This document shows, piece by piece, positions 34,301-45,905 of a stretch of DNA of 64,000 nt. The DNA is taken from contig VXBA01002727.1 in NCBI GenBank assembly GCA_013399895.1, positions 26,784 to 90,783 on the forward strand. The letters are read 5' to 3'. A model generated the notes under the pieces. The model made no database searches. It was not told where the DNA came from and worked only from the letters and a program-made list of their open reading frames with translations. Numbering within the stretch: the stretch's first letter is position 1; every line of letters starts with the position of its first letter. This stretch comes from Serilophus lunatus. Taxonomy: Eukaryota; Chordata; Aves; Passeriformes; Eurylaimidae. The translations under genes were made by a program, and so were the position numbers.

Positions 34301-34704
34301 ACAATTCCTCTCCCTTTTTCAGCTGGAGGAGGCACCACATAAACCTTTACACAGTGCCTGGAGCACTGTTTCCAGTTGCCACCACAACTCCTGTCACTCT
34401 TCTTGTTCTTTTCAAGCCATTGAGCAGATTTTCGTGTCCTTGGCTTCCCAAAGGCTCCAGTGGGGCTGTGGCTGTGAGGGGATGTCACCAACCTGTGCCT
34501 TGACTCTTATCTGGGAAGAGGAAGGTGGTGGGATTTGGCTGGAGATGAGATTGAGAAGAAAACATCCTTTTATTGAGGCTTTCAGGAAACTGAAGTGTGG
34601 TCGGTCCTGTCAAAAGGAGATAAAATAACAGGGACAGATGTGCCCAGACCCGTGTGCAGGGGCTGCAGGAGCAGGGAATGGGCTGGGCAGCCTCTGCCTC
34701 GCTG
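34301..34704. other. Non-coding, no gene seen
   Basis: Unique sequence between a CR1 copy and an AT-rich island. Confidence 0.3.
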
Positions 34705-34895
34705 AACTATTTGAGAATATATTCATTATTCACCTGAACAGGAGCGATTTTGTGCAGAACATGGATTTCTGGGTGGTTTGGCTGTGAAAGCAGCAGAACG
34801 TGCTCGGCATTAGTGCACAAAGCAAGTCCAATGAGCATGGAATCAACACCCTCGGGAATTAATGTCACTGCTGCCTCGACACACAGGTGTTCTTT
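34705..34895. promoter_or_regulatory. Candidate conserved element, open on the minus strand
   Basis: Contains gagaatatattcattattca, gcattagtgcacaaagcaag and gggaattaatgtcactgctg. The minus strand is open for 96 codons across it and shows CAG|GTGAAT at 34734/34733, a consensus donor, with codon phase 0 there. No matching acceptor with a pyrimidine tract was found upstream, so a regulatory element is preferred to an exon. Confidence 0.28.
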
Positions 34896-35504
34896 GGATG
34901 TCATCGAGTGATTAGGTGGAGTTATCAAATATCCAGAGATCCAGGGAAGCTGCTCAGCCTCCCCGAGGGCTCTGGGTTGAAGGCAGGGGTGGCACAAGAG
35001 GCACCGTCACATCAGCTGCAGTTTATTCCCCCCCACCCTCCCCAGAAAGGACTGGAATTAATAGAAACACCACGTTATCCTCCAAGGAAAGGCAATAAAT
35101 CAGGGAACAGATGCTCCTGGGTGCCTGTTTTCCTGCTCCATCCCTGCCCTGATGGTCACTGTCTGTGCCCTGACAGTGATGGACGTACAAGTAGAAGAGA
35201 CAAAACTGTCCTAAAAATAATAATCACCTGAAATGCCTCCAAGTTCATTTAGGGAATCCTATCCATGAGGCTGCCTTCCAGCTCTCCCCATCCATCAGGC
35301 CCTCCCTGTGCTCTCCCATCCATCAGGAAGAGTGGAAGTGAAACATTTTTATTGATCCTGACTTTTTGTTTGATTCTCTGTGTTTCTCACCAGACATTTC
35401 CATTCCATGTGGGCTCCACGGGCTCTTTCCCAGGGAACAGCCACCTGTTTTCCAGACACTGCTGTAACCTCTTGGTTATTCCCTTTGGAGGGAATTTTTC
35501 CCTG

Positions 35505-35617
35505 GCTGCAGCCTGGCCTTGGCCATTCCCAGGGATGAGGCAGCCACAGCTCCTCTGGGGAACCTGTGCCAGGGGCTCCCCACCCTCCCAGGCTGGAATT
35601 TCTCCCTAATCCAACCC
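35505..35617 (-). mobile_element. CR1 LINE fragment
   Basis: Inverted CR1 body from 'gcagcctggccttggccatt' to 'aatttctccctaatccaacc'. The 3' terminus is missing. Confidence 0.85.
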
Positions 35618-36040
35618 TGTTTCAGCTGAAATCCCAAAACTGGGCTGTAACAAGTGCGTGTTTAATGTATCACAGCAGAACAAATTAATTGCCGTGTCTG
35701 GCTCTGGGAAAGGCTCCCAGATGCAGGTTCAGCTTTTCCCAGCGGGACCCTCGGGCTGCCTGGGAGAAGCATCTGCAGCCTTGGGCTGTTCCAGTGCTGC
35801 CCTGAGGCTCTGCTGGAGCAGCTGGGATCATCCTGGGCACCCCCAGCAAGTGCCAGCCCCGGGCTGGGGGCTGGAAAGGGACAGGCTGTCAGGATCCAGG
35901 AGGACGAGGGTGAGTGAAGGAGGGGAATTTCCAATGGCACTCACGGACATGGAGCTGCTGAGCTCCAGCTCTGCCTTCCCTCCCTTTCCTTCTTTCCCCC
36001 CCCCCACNCCTCCTCTTCCCCCCCCCCCCCCCCCCCCCCA
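35618..36040. other. Non-coding with long C-runs and an ambiguous base
   Basis: Unique GC-rich sequence ending in a C-run at 35996-36005, an N at 36008 and a 22-base C-run at 36018-36039. The length of these runs is unreliable. Confidence 0.6.
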
Positions 36041-37996
36041 ATGTGGACTGAGCCAGCATTTCTGCTGCAAAATCCGAGGCTTTGGAGGGATGGCTAAAAT
36101 CTGAGGAACAATCCAGATGTGCTCTGAGACACCACAGCCAACTCACTGCCTGAGGAGCTGGTGCTGGAGGTGTTGACTTTGGGGTGGGATATTTTGGGAG
36201 CAAAGGGGCTTCCAGGAGCGGATGCTGGAAGCAGAGGGGACACTGGGGTCCATCACAGCCCCAGGCAAGGAAATCTCAGCGCTGATTTTCCCCAGGACCT
36301 CCCAGACCTTGTCGCCCTGAGCTCGCAGGACCCTTCCTCCCCTCAGGAACATCGAGCTTGGAGCATTTTCCAGAAGAATCACAGCTGGGTTGTTCTGTCC
36401 AGGCTCTGCCTCACAGCTCGTTGGTTCCCCTCAGGCACTTTGCTCCTTGCAGGAGTTGTTGCTTTCCCTCCTCCCTGCAGAACTAGTTGGTGCCACAGGC
36501 AAGACTTCGGGCATCCATGTGCCAGAGGTACCTGCCGTGCTTCCTGTGCCCCCTCAGATATCCTGGGTGGGTTTTGTTCCCTGTTTCCTATTCCTGGAAT
36601 ATCCGAATCCAAGCCGAAATCTGCCTGTAGCAGTTTGGGGGGCTCAGCTTCAACTCTCACCCCCGCCTCACCCAGCCCAGCAGGTCCAGGGTGACACTGA
36701 ATCCTCATCTTGGTGCCTCAGTTCCCCCCTTTCCAAAATCAGTGATCCCTGGAGCGAGGTGGCATCATCCCCACATGTCCCAGTGAGCTCCAGGCTGCCC
36801 CAAAGGCTCTCCCACAGCCCAGGAGCATCCCTGGGCAGAAGGCAGTGGCACAGTCACAGGGAATTTGCTGCCAGCCCCACAATCAGTGGATTCAGTCCCA
36901 AAGTTTCCAGGCAGTGTCTGCCCAGGGACACACTGAGCCCCAGCACAGCCCATTAGCTCTCAGCTGAGTTCTGCTGCTCGTTCCGCTCTCCTTCCCTTCC
37001 TCGAATCAAATTAAATCTCTTTTATTAGTTCCCCTTTTGTACACAACTCCTTGCACAATTAGTGACTCATTTTCAAGAGCCCAAACTAATTGCCTTGCTC
37101 CGTCCTCACCCTCCAAAGCTTTTGGCTTTCATTTCACTTTCACTTAATTTTTATTAGGATCAAGAGAGAGGAGAAACTCAACCAAATCACCACTAAAAAT
37201 AAGAAAAGAAGGAAGTGGGGGCTCTGGAGCAGAGCTGGAGCCTGGGGAAGGCTGAACAGCTCCCGCAGGATGCTTTTCCCATATTGAACAGGATTGTGAT
37301 CCCATTGTCCCAATGCTGCTCCACATGGCAGGGGACACTCAGGACCTGCTCCTCTCCTCGTGCTAAAATACAAAATCCTCCTTTTTTTCCCCCCACTCTC
37401 AAGGACTTTGCTTTACTTTGCTTGCTTGATTTTAAGCAAATCAGTGCTTTTGGCTCCTTAGCTCTTTACCCACCCACTCAGGCTCTTGGAGTGTCCTGCT
37501 GGGATCAGGGATGGGACAACCAGTGCAGGGGCAGGGCAGTGAAGCCCCTGCTGTCCCCTCCCTGTGCCTCCTGCCCAGCCAGGCTCACTCTGGCTGCATT
37601 CCCAGCAAGACATTTGCTCATTACCCGGGGCCCCAGTGATCCCAGCCCGGGCTGGGCACGGAGGGTCGATGCCGCTTGTTCCCTCTGATGGATTCCTGAA
37701 GCTCCGGGGACTCAATCAATTGAAGGCGACATAAATCACACTAATTAAAGTATCCCCCAGCCCATTGCACAGCCTTCAGGAGCTGGCTGTGGTGTGTGGA
37801 TGTGCCCCTGGCAATCCAAGCGCTGACTGCAGCTCCCGGAGGCTCCTCGGCGCAGGCTTTGGGATAATTGATTTCGGGGGCCTTTTTATTTATGGATGTC
37901 AAAGCCCTCGGAGCAGCAGCAGCGGGGTCAGAGGCACCGAGGATGGGTTTAATTAGCTGCTCTTTTCTCTGCAGTGCTGGAGTGTGCAGGTGTTTA
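36041..37996. other. Non-coding; AT-rich patch at 37005-37160
   Basis: The patch carries aaattaaatctcttttattag, cacaattagtgactca and ttaatttttattaggatcaa. Another lies at 37730-37750 (cacactaattaaag). Otherwise unique GC-rich sequence without a gene. Confidence 0.3.
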
Positions 37997-38147
37997 TGGA
38001 ATCATGGAATGATGGTTTGGCTTGGAAAGGAGCCTCCCACTGTCCCAGGTGGCTCCAGCCTGGCCTTGGGCACTCCCAGGGATGGGGCAGCCACAGCTTC
38101 TCTGGGCACCCTGTGCCAGGGCCTCACTGCCCTCGAAGGGAGGAATT
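37997..38147 (-). mobile_element. CR1 LINE 3'-end fragment
   Basis: Opens 'tggaatcatggaatgatggt', lacks the 'ccagtgccaccccctgccat' block through internal deletion, and ends 'gaagggaggaatttccaggg'. Confidence 0.9.
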
Positions 38148-38439
38148 TCCAGGGATGAGCCTGCACTTGGCAGCAGAGGGCAGGGCCTGCCCCGTATTCC
38201 CAGCATCGCTCCCTGTTTATCCAGGATCTTGCCTCACGCTCCGGGAGTTCGGGTGCTCACAAATCACTTTTTGAGGGTGGCTAATGGTGATCAGAAAGAC
38301 AAATGAATGGCTGAGTGGGAATGCTGTTTCCCAAGGTGTTCCAGAGCGGCAGCGATGCTCTGCCGGGCCCATTCCCGCTGGGAATGCTGGCACAGGAGCA
38401 CCCCCCCGCATCCCTTTGAAAGCAAAGCGTGGCTGGTCC

Positions 38440-38525
38440 CTCGCTCATGAATATTCATGCGGCGGCTCTGCCTTTATCCCGTGCTGTGCAATTATAATTT
38501 TAAAGGCTCTCAAGCGCTTATCAGA
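38440..38525. promoter_or_regulatory. Candidate POU-type palindromic site in an AT-rich island
   Basis: CATGAATATTCATG at 38446-38459 is a perfect 14-base palindrome. Its 12-base core has the layout of the palindromic octamer-related (MORE-type) sites bound by POU-domain dimers. It is followed by tgcaattataattttaaagg. Repeat-free sequence. Confidence 0.35.
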
Positions 38526-39164
38526 CCAGAGCAGGGGGGAAGGAAGGGCTGAGCGGTGCCGGGGGGCTGGAGCGGGGATGCGGAGGTGGGATGTGGGCGG
38601 TGTGAGCATCCCCTGCTCGGAGCATCCCCCGTCCTGGGCTCCGCGGAGCCGCCGGGCCGGTTTTTGGGGATCGTGCTGGTGGGATTATGCTGCTCTCCTC
38701 CCTCCCGGAACGCTGGCAGGCCTCGCCGCTTCCCCCGTGTAATGAGCTCTGAAATCCACAGGCAAAAAGCTGGGATAAATCCAAGGCTACTCAAGGATTT
38801 CACCAGTGACTCCTTGGGAAGTGAGGGTGAGGATGAAGCCAAGCACAGCTCAGCCCGCAGGAAGAACCCACCTGAGAGGGACCTGGAGCTGCTGCTACTG
38901 CTCTGCTGGGATCACTCATATTCTGGGAAACAGCCAGTAAAACCCACTTTGCCTGCAGTTTCCCAGGGAGGTTGTTTTTTTTTTATCCCTGTTAAAATTA
39001 ATTTAATCCACAGAGCAGGAAGACAGAAGCTGGCAAAGGGGGCTGTCGTGAGAGGAATGCTTCCATCAGATTCCTTACGATGCTGCATGTGTTAAATACA
39101 CACAGCATCACCCTAAAATCATTTTCCAAGCCACAGGCCCTGGAATCTCCAAGAGCTTTTGCAA
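38526..39164. other. Non-coding; short CpG-rich patch at 38560-38735
   Basis: The patch contains clusters such as ccgcggagccgccgggccgg. It could be a small orphan CpG island, but no first exon or TATA element was recognised next to it. Confidence 0.3.
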
Positions 39165-39240
39165 GACAAAAAATATAAATAACAAGAGCATCGTTTGTTT
39201 AATTGTTAATAGGTCCCAGATAAGGGGGAATTCTGGCAGC
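39165..39240. promoter_or_regulatory. AT-rich candidate element with GATA site
   Basis: tataaataacaagagcatcg, tttgtttaattgttaatagg and cccagataaggg place Fox-like, homeodomain-like and GATA-like motifs within 75 bases. Confidence 0.22.
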
Positions 39241-40074
39241 TCTGTGGAGACCATGTGGCATCACAGCTTGGATCTCTCCTCAGAAGTGCTGAGCATCCAA
39301 AAGCAGGACCAGGGAAGGAATGGGAAATAAGAACATGATTTTGCAAAAGCTCCTGATGTTTCCGAGTGGTTTTGCACTGGGCCTTTTCCCAGTGCTGACT
39401 GGGAATATCTCCCCTCCCGCTGCCCACCCCTGCTCCACGTTCTCCCTCAAAACCTGAGAATCAAAGTCTGCATCCACGTGTTTCCAGGCTGGAGTCGGTA
39501 TTTCAGTTTTCTGCTTTCCCTGGAAACAGGTATTCCCCACAGAAACCCGTGGAAACGTTATCCTGCCAGAAATGACCGTGTGGAGCCCCAGGTTGAATGG
39601 GATTGTGGAATTTCTCACCTCCGGGCTCAGCCTCCACCACACCTGGAGGGGGTTTGGTGCTCCAGATCACTCAGGCCCCTTTACAGCAGGTCTGACCTGG
39701 ACTTGTCCTGCGGTGGATGGAGAAAAAGGGCCACTTCCAGGGATGTGGAACCTCCTGGAACACTCTGGGAAGGTCCCGCCTCCCTCTGTGAACAGGAGGA
39801 GACCAGTTTGGCAACGCAGATTTGGGTCTATTTATTTTATAATTACACAGAGCCTTTGGAAAAATGTTTGTTCATGGATCGTCTGCCGCCTTGGATTTGT
39901 TCTCTTCCCTCTTCCTTGCCATCAGACTCATCCTGGGTTATCTCCAGCCGTATCATGAGGGGGTTTGTTCCTGCCAAGAGAGCTGGATGTTACAAGTGTC
40001 CTTTGAATGTGCAATCACAGCAGGCAACTCCCCTTTCCCTCCCTTCCCGGGCGCCTGACTTGGGATCTTGTCGA
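39241..40074. other. Non-coding, no gene seen
   Basis: Unique sequence; no repeat or exon recognised. Confidence 0.3.
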
Positions 40075-40225
40075 TGATTAAGCTCAGTGTCTCATAAATT
40101 ATGTTTCACCAAATTGCTACATTAATAAGGGGCCGTGTGTTCTTGGAGGATCATTAATTATAGATACATTTTTATTTTCCCTGCAAAATTGCCCGTGTTC
40201 CTCGCTGCGTTGATTATGCAGCAGC
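40075..40225. promoter_or_regulatory. AT-rich candidate conserved element
   Basis: Contains gatgattaagctcagtgtct, ataaattatgtttcaccaaa, acattaataaggggccg, gatcattaattatagataca and gttgattatgcagcagcg. Dense TAAT cores over 150 bases without repeats. Confidence 0.3.
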
Positions 40226-41009
40226 GTCAGGATGAGGATGGGTTTGGGACCAAGAGGAGCATCCGGGGATGGAGAGGGGACCCTTCCTCATCCAAGGCCC
40301 TAAGGGGGCACAGGGATCTCACAGGAGGGATTCAGCTCCGAGCCCTGTCAAGGACCAACATCCCAAAGAAACGCCCTGGTCTTGCAGCACTTCAAAGCCT
40401 CCCTTTCCCCGGGATATTGGGATCTAATTGCTCGGTTCCCATCAATCCAGTGCCTCCCGCAGCAAAGCTGCCCTGCAGGGTTGTGATCTCGCTATTGATT
40501 CATTATTTACAATCACTTAGGCCGGGCTGAAGGTTTAGGCTGCGCTCCCTGTGCCCTGGAGAGCATCCAAGGAGTGTTGGGAATCAGGGGGATGGGCCCT
40601 GAATCAGGCTGGGATGGCAGGGTGTCCCCAGGCAGCAGGGACACCTCAGTCCCCAGCAGCACAATGGGAGCTGCACCCAGAGCCAGGGATTTCCCTGGAG
40701 CTGCAGGGAAGGGACACTTTGGCAGAGGGAAGATAAATTCCCTATTTGCTGCTTTATTACAAGAACTCGAAGGGGCGGAAAAGTGGATTGTCGGTGGTTT
40801 TTTCAGTTCTTGTGGAAGCTGTTAAACTTCTGTGTCGTGCTGTAATGGTAAATCAAGCCTGGCCTGGAGTTTAAATTGTCCCTGATTAAATAATTTCCTG
40901 TTTCAGCTGCTCTGGAGGGAGGCTCAGGGTGCCCAGGCAGGAGCTCGTGCCATCGATGAGAGAAATATTTTAAATAAAGGTGAATAAGGGCCTTTCCCAA
41001 ACAAATCCA
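40226..41009. other. Non-coding, no gene seen
   Basis: Unique sequence; no gene recognised. Confidence 0.3.
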
Positions 41010-41322
41010 GAACCTGAAGGGAGCCCACAAGAAAGATGGAGAGGACTATATTCCAGGGCCTGGAATGACAGGACAAGGGGAAATGGCTTCCCACTGCCAG
41101 AGGGAAAGTTTAGATGGGATATTGGGAAGGAATTCCTCCCTGGGAGGGTGGGCAGGCCCTGGCACAGGGTGCCCAGAGAAGCTGTGGCTGCCCCATCCCT
41201 GGGAGTGTCCAAGGCCAGGTTGGATGGGACTTGGAACAATTTGGGATAGTGGGAGGTATCTAGGTTTGGAACAAGATGGTCTTTAGGGCCCCTTCCAACC
41301 CAAACCATTCCAGGATTCTATG
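41010..41322 (+). mobile_element. CR1 LINE 3'-end fragment, long copy
   Basis: Starts 'cctgaagggagcccacaaga', then 'aaagatggagaggac', 'ggacaaggggaaatggcttc', the full middle blocks, and ends 'accattccaggattctatga'. It retains 'ggatgggacttgg', which most other copies lack, so it belongs to a slightly different subfamily. Confidence 0.95.
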
Positions 41323-43124
41323 ACAGACTCTTCCTCCCCACGAGCTCCATCCGGGCTCATCATCACCGGTGACTCCACAGGAGCTGCTCCCACCCCAGGG
41401 GGGACCTGAGGGGTCAGATCCCTGTGTTCCCACACCCTACAGAGCAGCTCTTCTCCTGAGGATATCCCTCCTGTTCTCCCACCCCTTGGCTGCTCTCACA
41501 CACGTGTGAATCCACCTCCTTCCCTGCTTCTCATCCAAGATTCAGCAGCAAGGAGACGACGATGTTTGCACTGAGCTCTGTGCCTGTGCAGGATCCACTC
41601 CAACACTTCCAGTGCATTAAGAAGGACTATAAATATTTAAAGTTAAACTATCCTTGCCCAAATAAATGAACAGGCAGCTCTGGGTTTGTGCTCTCTTCTT
41701 CCTTGCCTGACTCCTCCAGCCCTTGAGCTCTTCCCAAAAGGACAAATCACTGGGGTGATGCTTTGACTGGAGTTTTTGGCACAAGGATGGGTTGTTTCCC
41801 TCCCCACAGGCACAGGCAGAGCAGGGAATGGTCAGAGATGCTCTGGGAACTTTGGGATGCTGGAGGGATCCACAGGCTGGAGCACCTCATGGATGAGACA
41901 GCCAAAATGTGCCGGGGAACGGTGGTTGGCACAGCTCCTGCAGCTCCCCTGCCCTTTGCTGGGACTCCACGAAGCTGCTTTGATTTCCCCTTTCCAAATA
42001 TGACAGCAAAAACGTCTGTGAATGTGTCACACCACATTTAATCCAGGGCTGGAAGGCATTAAACTCGTAATTTTGGCCCATATTGCAACGTTCCCTGAGC
42101 AAACCAGTCACCCCTGACGGAAGGATTGCAGGATTCTGGCTGGAGCAGGGAAATCTCCTGTGTCCTGGGGGAACTGAAGGGACTGAATGAGGTTTTGAGA
42201 GTAAAAAAAAAAAATCTATTCTGAGCTGGAGCTAAACATTTGTATGGGAAAAACCTATAGATCGTTGAGCTGACAGAAAATTGGGAGGGCTTAGTGAGCC
42301 CCTGTGCACAGCCTGGCTGTACATCAGCAGCCAAATGAATATATTGATAATCTCCCTTTGGAAAAGGGTCAAAAAATTACAGGGCTGATGCTGCTAATAT
42401 GGCAATGGGTGATGGGACCAGCACATAAACCTGGCTCTGAGGCAGAGCCTTCCAAATCTGGTTCCTTAGTCCTGGCTGAGAGGAGGAAAAGCCCAAAATC
42501 TTGGAGCAAGTGCTGCAAGGGAGGGGAATTTGAGGTCTCTGGGACCCCCCAATGGGTCTGGCAGTGGGAAAGGGTTATTCCTGCAGAGAATTGGGACAGG
42601 GCTTCAACCAGGTCTTTGGCCAAGCAGCCTCAGGCCCTTTACTCTGTGTTTCCCCTCCTAAATTCTTCCTTATCTCTTTAGATGGGTTGAACTGATCAGG
42701 ATCCTCTGCAGTGAGTTTACAACACCCCCAGGACATGACTGGGACAGTGAGGCCCATCCCAGGATAGTTCCTGGAAAGGAAAGCACTTGGCTGACCTCAG
42801 TGAATGGTTAAAATCCCATTTCTACCCCCAGAAAATACAGGGGACAGTGAACTTTCACTCTCTGCACTTACACTCCAAAAAGATAAATACAGATCTCCTT
42901 ATCTGTCTTTCCTGGGCTGGTTTAAACCACCTCCCAAAGTTCTGATCTCCTCTCACCACCAGGCCAGGTCATCCTGGTTGGGACCTGTGGAGCATCAACC
43001 CCCTCCACGGAACATCCTGCTCCATGGAAAGGTTATTTTCCGCCCAAATAGGAGGAGCTGAGCGGCTCCTCCCGGTTCTGCAGGGGCTGGGCTGGCCCTG
43101 GGGCTGCTCAGCACCGTCCTGGTA
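41323..43124. other. Non-coding, no gene seen
   Basis: Unique sequence with an A-run near 42207-42218. No gene recognised. Confidence 0.35.
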
Positions 43125-43260
43125 CCACCGAGCCTGTTTAATATCGAGCAATTTCCTCTCCAAGCAACACTTAATGTCAATTATTGCGTGCGGCGCAGGC
43201 ACTTTTTCAATTAACTGCCCTATATAATTTTATGTTTCCAGTCTCCTTGTATGTGGTTTG
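43125..43260. promoter_or_regulatory. AT-rich candidate conserved element
   Basis: gagcctgtttaatatcgagc, aacacttaatgtcaattatt, gcgtgcggcgcaggc and tcaattaactgccctatata. Mixed AT cores and CpGs, repeat-free. Confidence 0.28.
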
Positions 43261-44639
43261 TGCATAAACCCTGGGAAATGATGGCCCAGGCAGACAGGAG
43301 CCGTGAATTTCTTTTTAAGAGGACCTGGCTGGGAGCCACAAAACCTGGGGTTTGTTTTCTCTTGTCACCCTGGATGGTCGGGCACCACTGGGACAACAGG
43401 TCTGCCTCCAGAAAAGCAGCATCTGGGTTCCTGCAGCTGCACTCTGCAGCTCTTTTTTGGGGGTAAAAGGATGTGTTTGGCCCCATTCCTGTGCTGATGG
43501 ATTCCATGCAGCGAGGGATGGCTGGAGAAGGTGGGCAGGTGGCTGGTTTTGGGCAGGAATTGCTGTTTTTAGCTATTTACAGACTCCCTGGAGACACAAA
43601 CCAAGCCCAGCTTACACCTGTTGGTCACTGACTGGGATAAAGCCAAGCCCTGCTTCATTGACATATATTCACACTAATAAAACCCAAAGTGCTCCTTTTT
43701 AGTCTAAAAAGGAAAAGGTTTCCAGCAGCAGCAGGGGGGAGAGCCGTGCTCTGCCTGTCGGGTTGATGGATGTGCTGTGGGCCAGGCCAGACCACTCTGC
43801 TTCCCCTTGTGCTCAAACTAATCCCCGTGTCCATCAATCACTGGGTGAAAAGCCTCGGACCCTCCTTTTCTACATAGAAATATTCACAGCAAAAGCAGAT
43901 TTTCCTTGTGGTGGAAGGGGAATGGGAGAGAGGAAACCCCCCTTCATCCCAGCTGAGGGAGATTCCCAGGTTTCCCAGGGTCAGGGGGGCCTTTGCCCCT
44001 CCCCAAAACTGGCTCCTCTTCCCTGCAGCCGGGTGTGAATGTAAAGTAAATAAGTGATTACTGGGAACAAGTGTTGGGAGCAGGTTACAGCTGTGACCTG
44101 CACTACTTAAGGCTCAGTAAATATGTTCTTAATAATCAACTGGTATTTATTTAATGTACAATAATTCTGCTGCTAAGCTCCAGTGAAACGCAGAGTTAAT
44201 TAAAAATGTCTTTGCAATCGGTCCTCTAGGGAGAATATTTTGTATTATCTGAGGGGTTTTTTTATTATTTCNCTCATTTTATCTTTTCCCTGTAATCCTG
44301 CTGCTGTTTGCAGCTGGGGGCCCATGTTCTGGCTATTCCCCCTGGCAGGTGGGCACAGCAGGGGGCTTGGCTTTCCCCTCTGCTTGGCTCCTGGGATTCG
44401 GGTGCTTTCCCAGGTGGAAAATCAGGCAGAACTGATGGAACTTTGCCTCTCTGCCTTCCTGGGACTGGCACAGAGGTGTCACAGGGGATCAGTGCTGCCC
44501 TTGGACGTCAAAGTTTGCTCTGGAAGGGAAGCAGGTTCCAGCCCCTTCCCTGCATCCCTGTCCCTGGCTGGCTTTGGGATGCTGATGGACTTCCCTACCA
44601 AGGACAGCTCTCTGCGACTGGGCCTTCCCTGGCACAAAG
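43261..44639. other. Non-coding; ambiguous base at 44272
   Basis: Unique sequence with an AT-rich stretch at 44110-44290 (aataatcaactggtatttat, gagttaattaaaaatg) that includes the N. No gene recognised. Confidence 0.35.
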
Positions 44640-44830
44640 CGAGGTGATTAAAAGTTAATATCTCTCGCAGCTGGAGGCTGGAAAGCTGCTGTAATTACTC
44701 CGATGCGGGGATATTAAGGGCCCGAGTAATTAGAATTCCGAGGTAATCGAGAGAACGCGCTCGAGCGGCTTTTGTGCTAATGTTGTGTTTTACATCTCGT
44801 GCTGCTGCTGCGTTAATGACCCGGCCCTGC
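44640..44830. promoter_or_regulatory. Strong candidate conserved non-coding element
   Basis: Contains gaggtgattaaaagttaata, gctgtaattactccgatgcg, gagtaattagaattccgagg, taatcgagagaacgcgctcg and tgcgttaatgacccggccc. AT-rich homeobox cores interleaved with CpGs over 190 bases, with no repeat and no coherent reading frame. It abuts the minisatellite that begins at 44844. Confidence 0.35.
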
Positions 44831-44843
44831 TGCCCATCGAGCC

Positions 44844-45905
44844 AGTCCTGTGCCACCCCTCCTGTGCCACCCCATCCCAGTGCCACTCCAGTCCTGTGCC
44901 ACCCCATCCCAGTGTCACCCTGTCCCAGTGCCACCCCATCCCAGTGCCACTCCAGTCCTGTNNNNNNNNNNNNNNNNNNNNNNNNNNNNNNNNNNNNNNN
45001 NNNNNNNNNNNNNNNNNNNNNNNNNNNNNNNNNNNNNNNNNNNNNNNNNNNNNNNNNNNNNNNNNNNNNNNNNNNNNNNNNNNNNNNNNNNNNNNNNNNN
45101 NNNNNNNNNNNNNNNNNNNNNNNNNNNNNNNNNNNNNNNNNNNNNNNNNNNNNNNNNNNNNNNNNNNNNNNNNNNNNNNNNNNNNNNNNNNNNNNNNNNN
45201 NNNNNNNNNNNNNNNNNNNNNNNNNNNNNNNNNNNNNNNNNNNNNNNNNNNNNNNNNNNNNNNNNNNNNNNNNNNNNNNNNNNNNNNNNNNNNNNNNNNN
45301 NNNNNNNNNNNNNNNNNNNNNNNNNNNNNNNNNNNNNNNNNNNNNNNNNNNNNNNNNNNNNNNNNNNNNNNNNNNNNNNNNNNNNNNNNNNNNNNNNNNN
45401 NNNNNNNNNNNNNNNNNNNNNNNNNNNNNNNNNNNNNNNNNNNNNNNNNNNNNNNNNNNNNNNNNNNNNNNNNNNNNNNNNNNNNNNNNNNNNNNNNNNN
45501 NNNNNNNNNNNNNNNNNNNNNNNNNNNNNNNNNNNNNNNNNNNNNNNNNNNNNNNNNNNNNNNNNNNNNNNNNNNNNNNNNNNNNNNNNNNNNNNNNNNN
45601 NNNNNNNNNNNNNNNNNNNNNNNNNNNNNNNNNNNNNNNNNNNNNNNNNNNNNNNNNNNNNNNNNNNNNNNNNNNNNNNNNNNNNNNNNNNNNNNNNNNN
45701 NNNNNNNNNNNNNNNNNNNNNNNNAGTCCTGTGCCACCCCAACCCAGTGTCACCCTATCCCAGTTCCACCCCATCCCAGTGCCACTCCAGTCCTGTGCCA
45801 CCATCCCTGTGCCACCTCATCCCTGTGCCACCCCAGCCCTGTGCAGTCCCATTCCTGTGCCACCCCCGTCCCATGTCAAAGCAAACCTGTGCCACCCCAG
45901 TGCCA
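44844..45905. repeat. 16/32-bp minisatellite with a sequence gap
   Basis: Units alternate 'gtgccaccccatccca' and 'gtgccactccagtcct'. The array is present on both sides of the gap, so the gap is unassembled repeat and its true length is unknown. The open frames across it are runs of X created by the Ns. Confidence 0.95.
44962..45724. other. Assembly gap (763 Ns)
   Basis: Uninterrupted Ns inside the minisatellite. Confidence 1.

Noticed and set aside
38560..38735. CpG-island promoter
   Set aside because: The CpG-rich patch is short and no first exon, TATA or initiator context could be identified.
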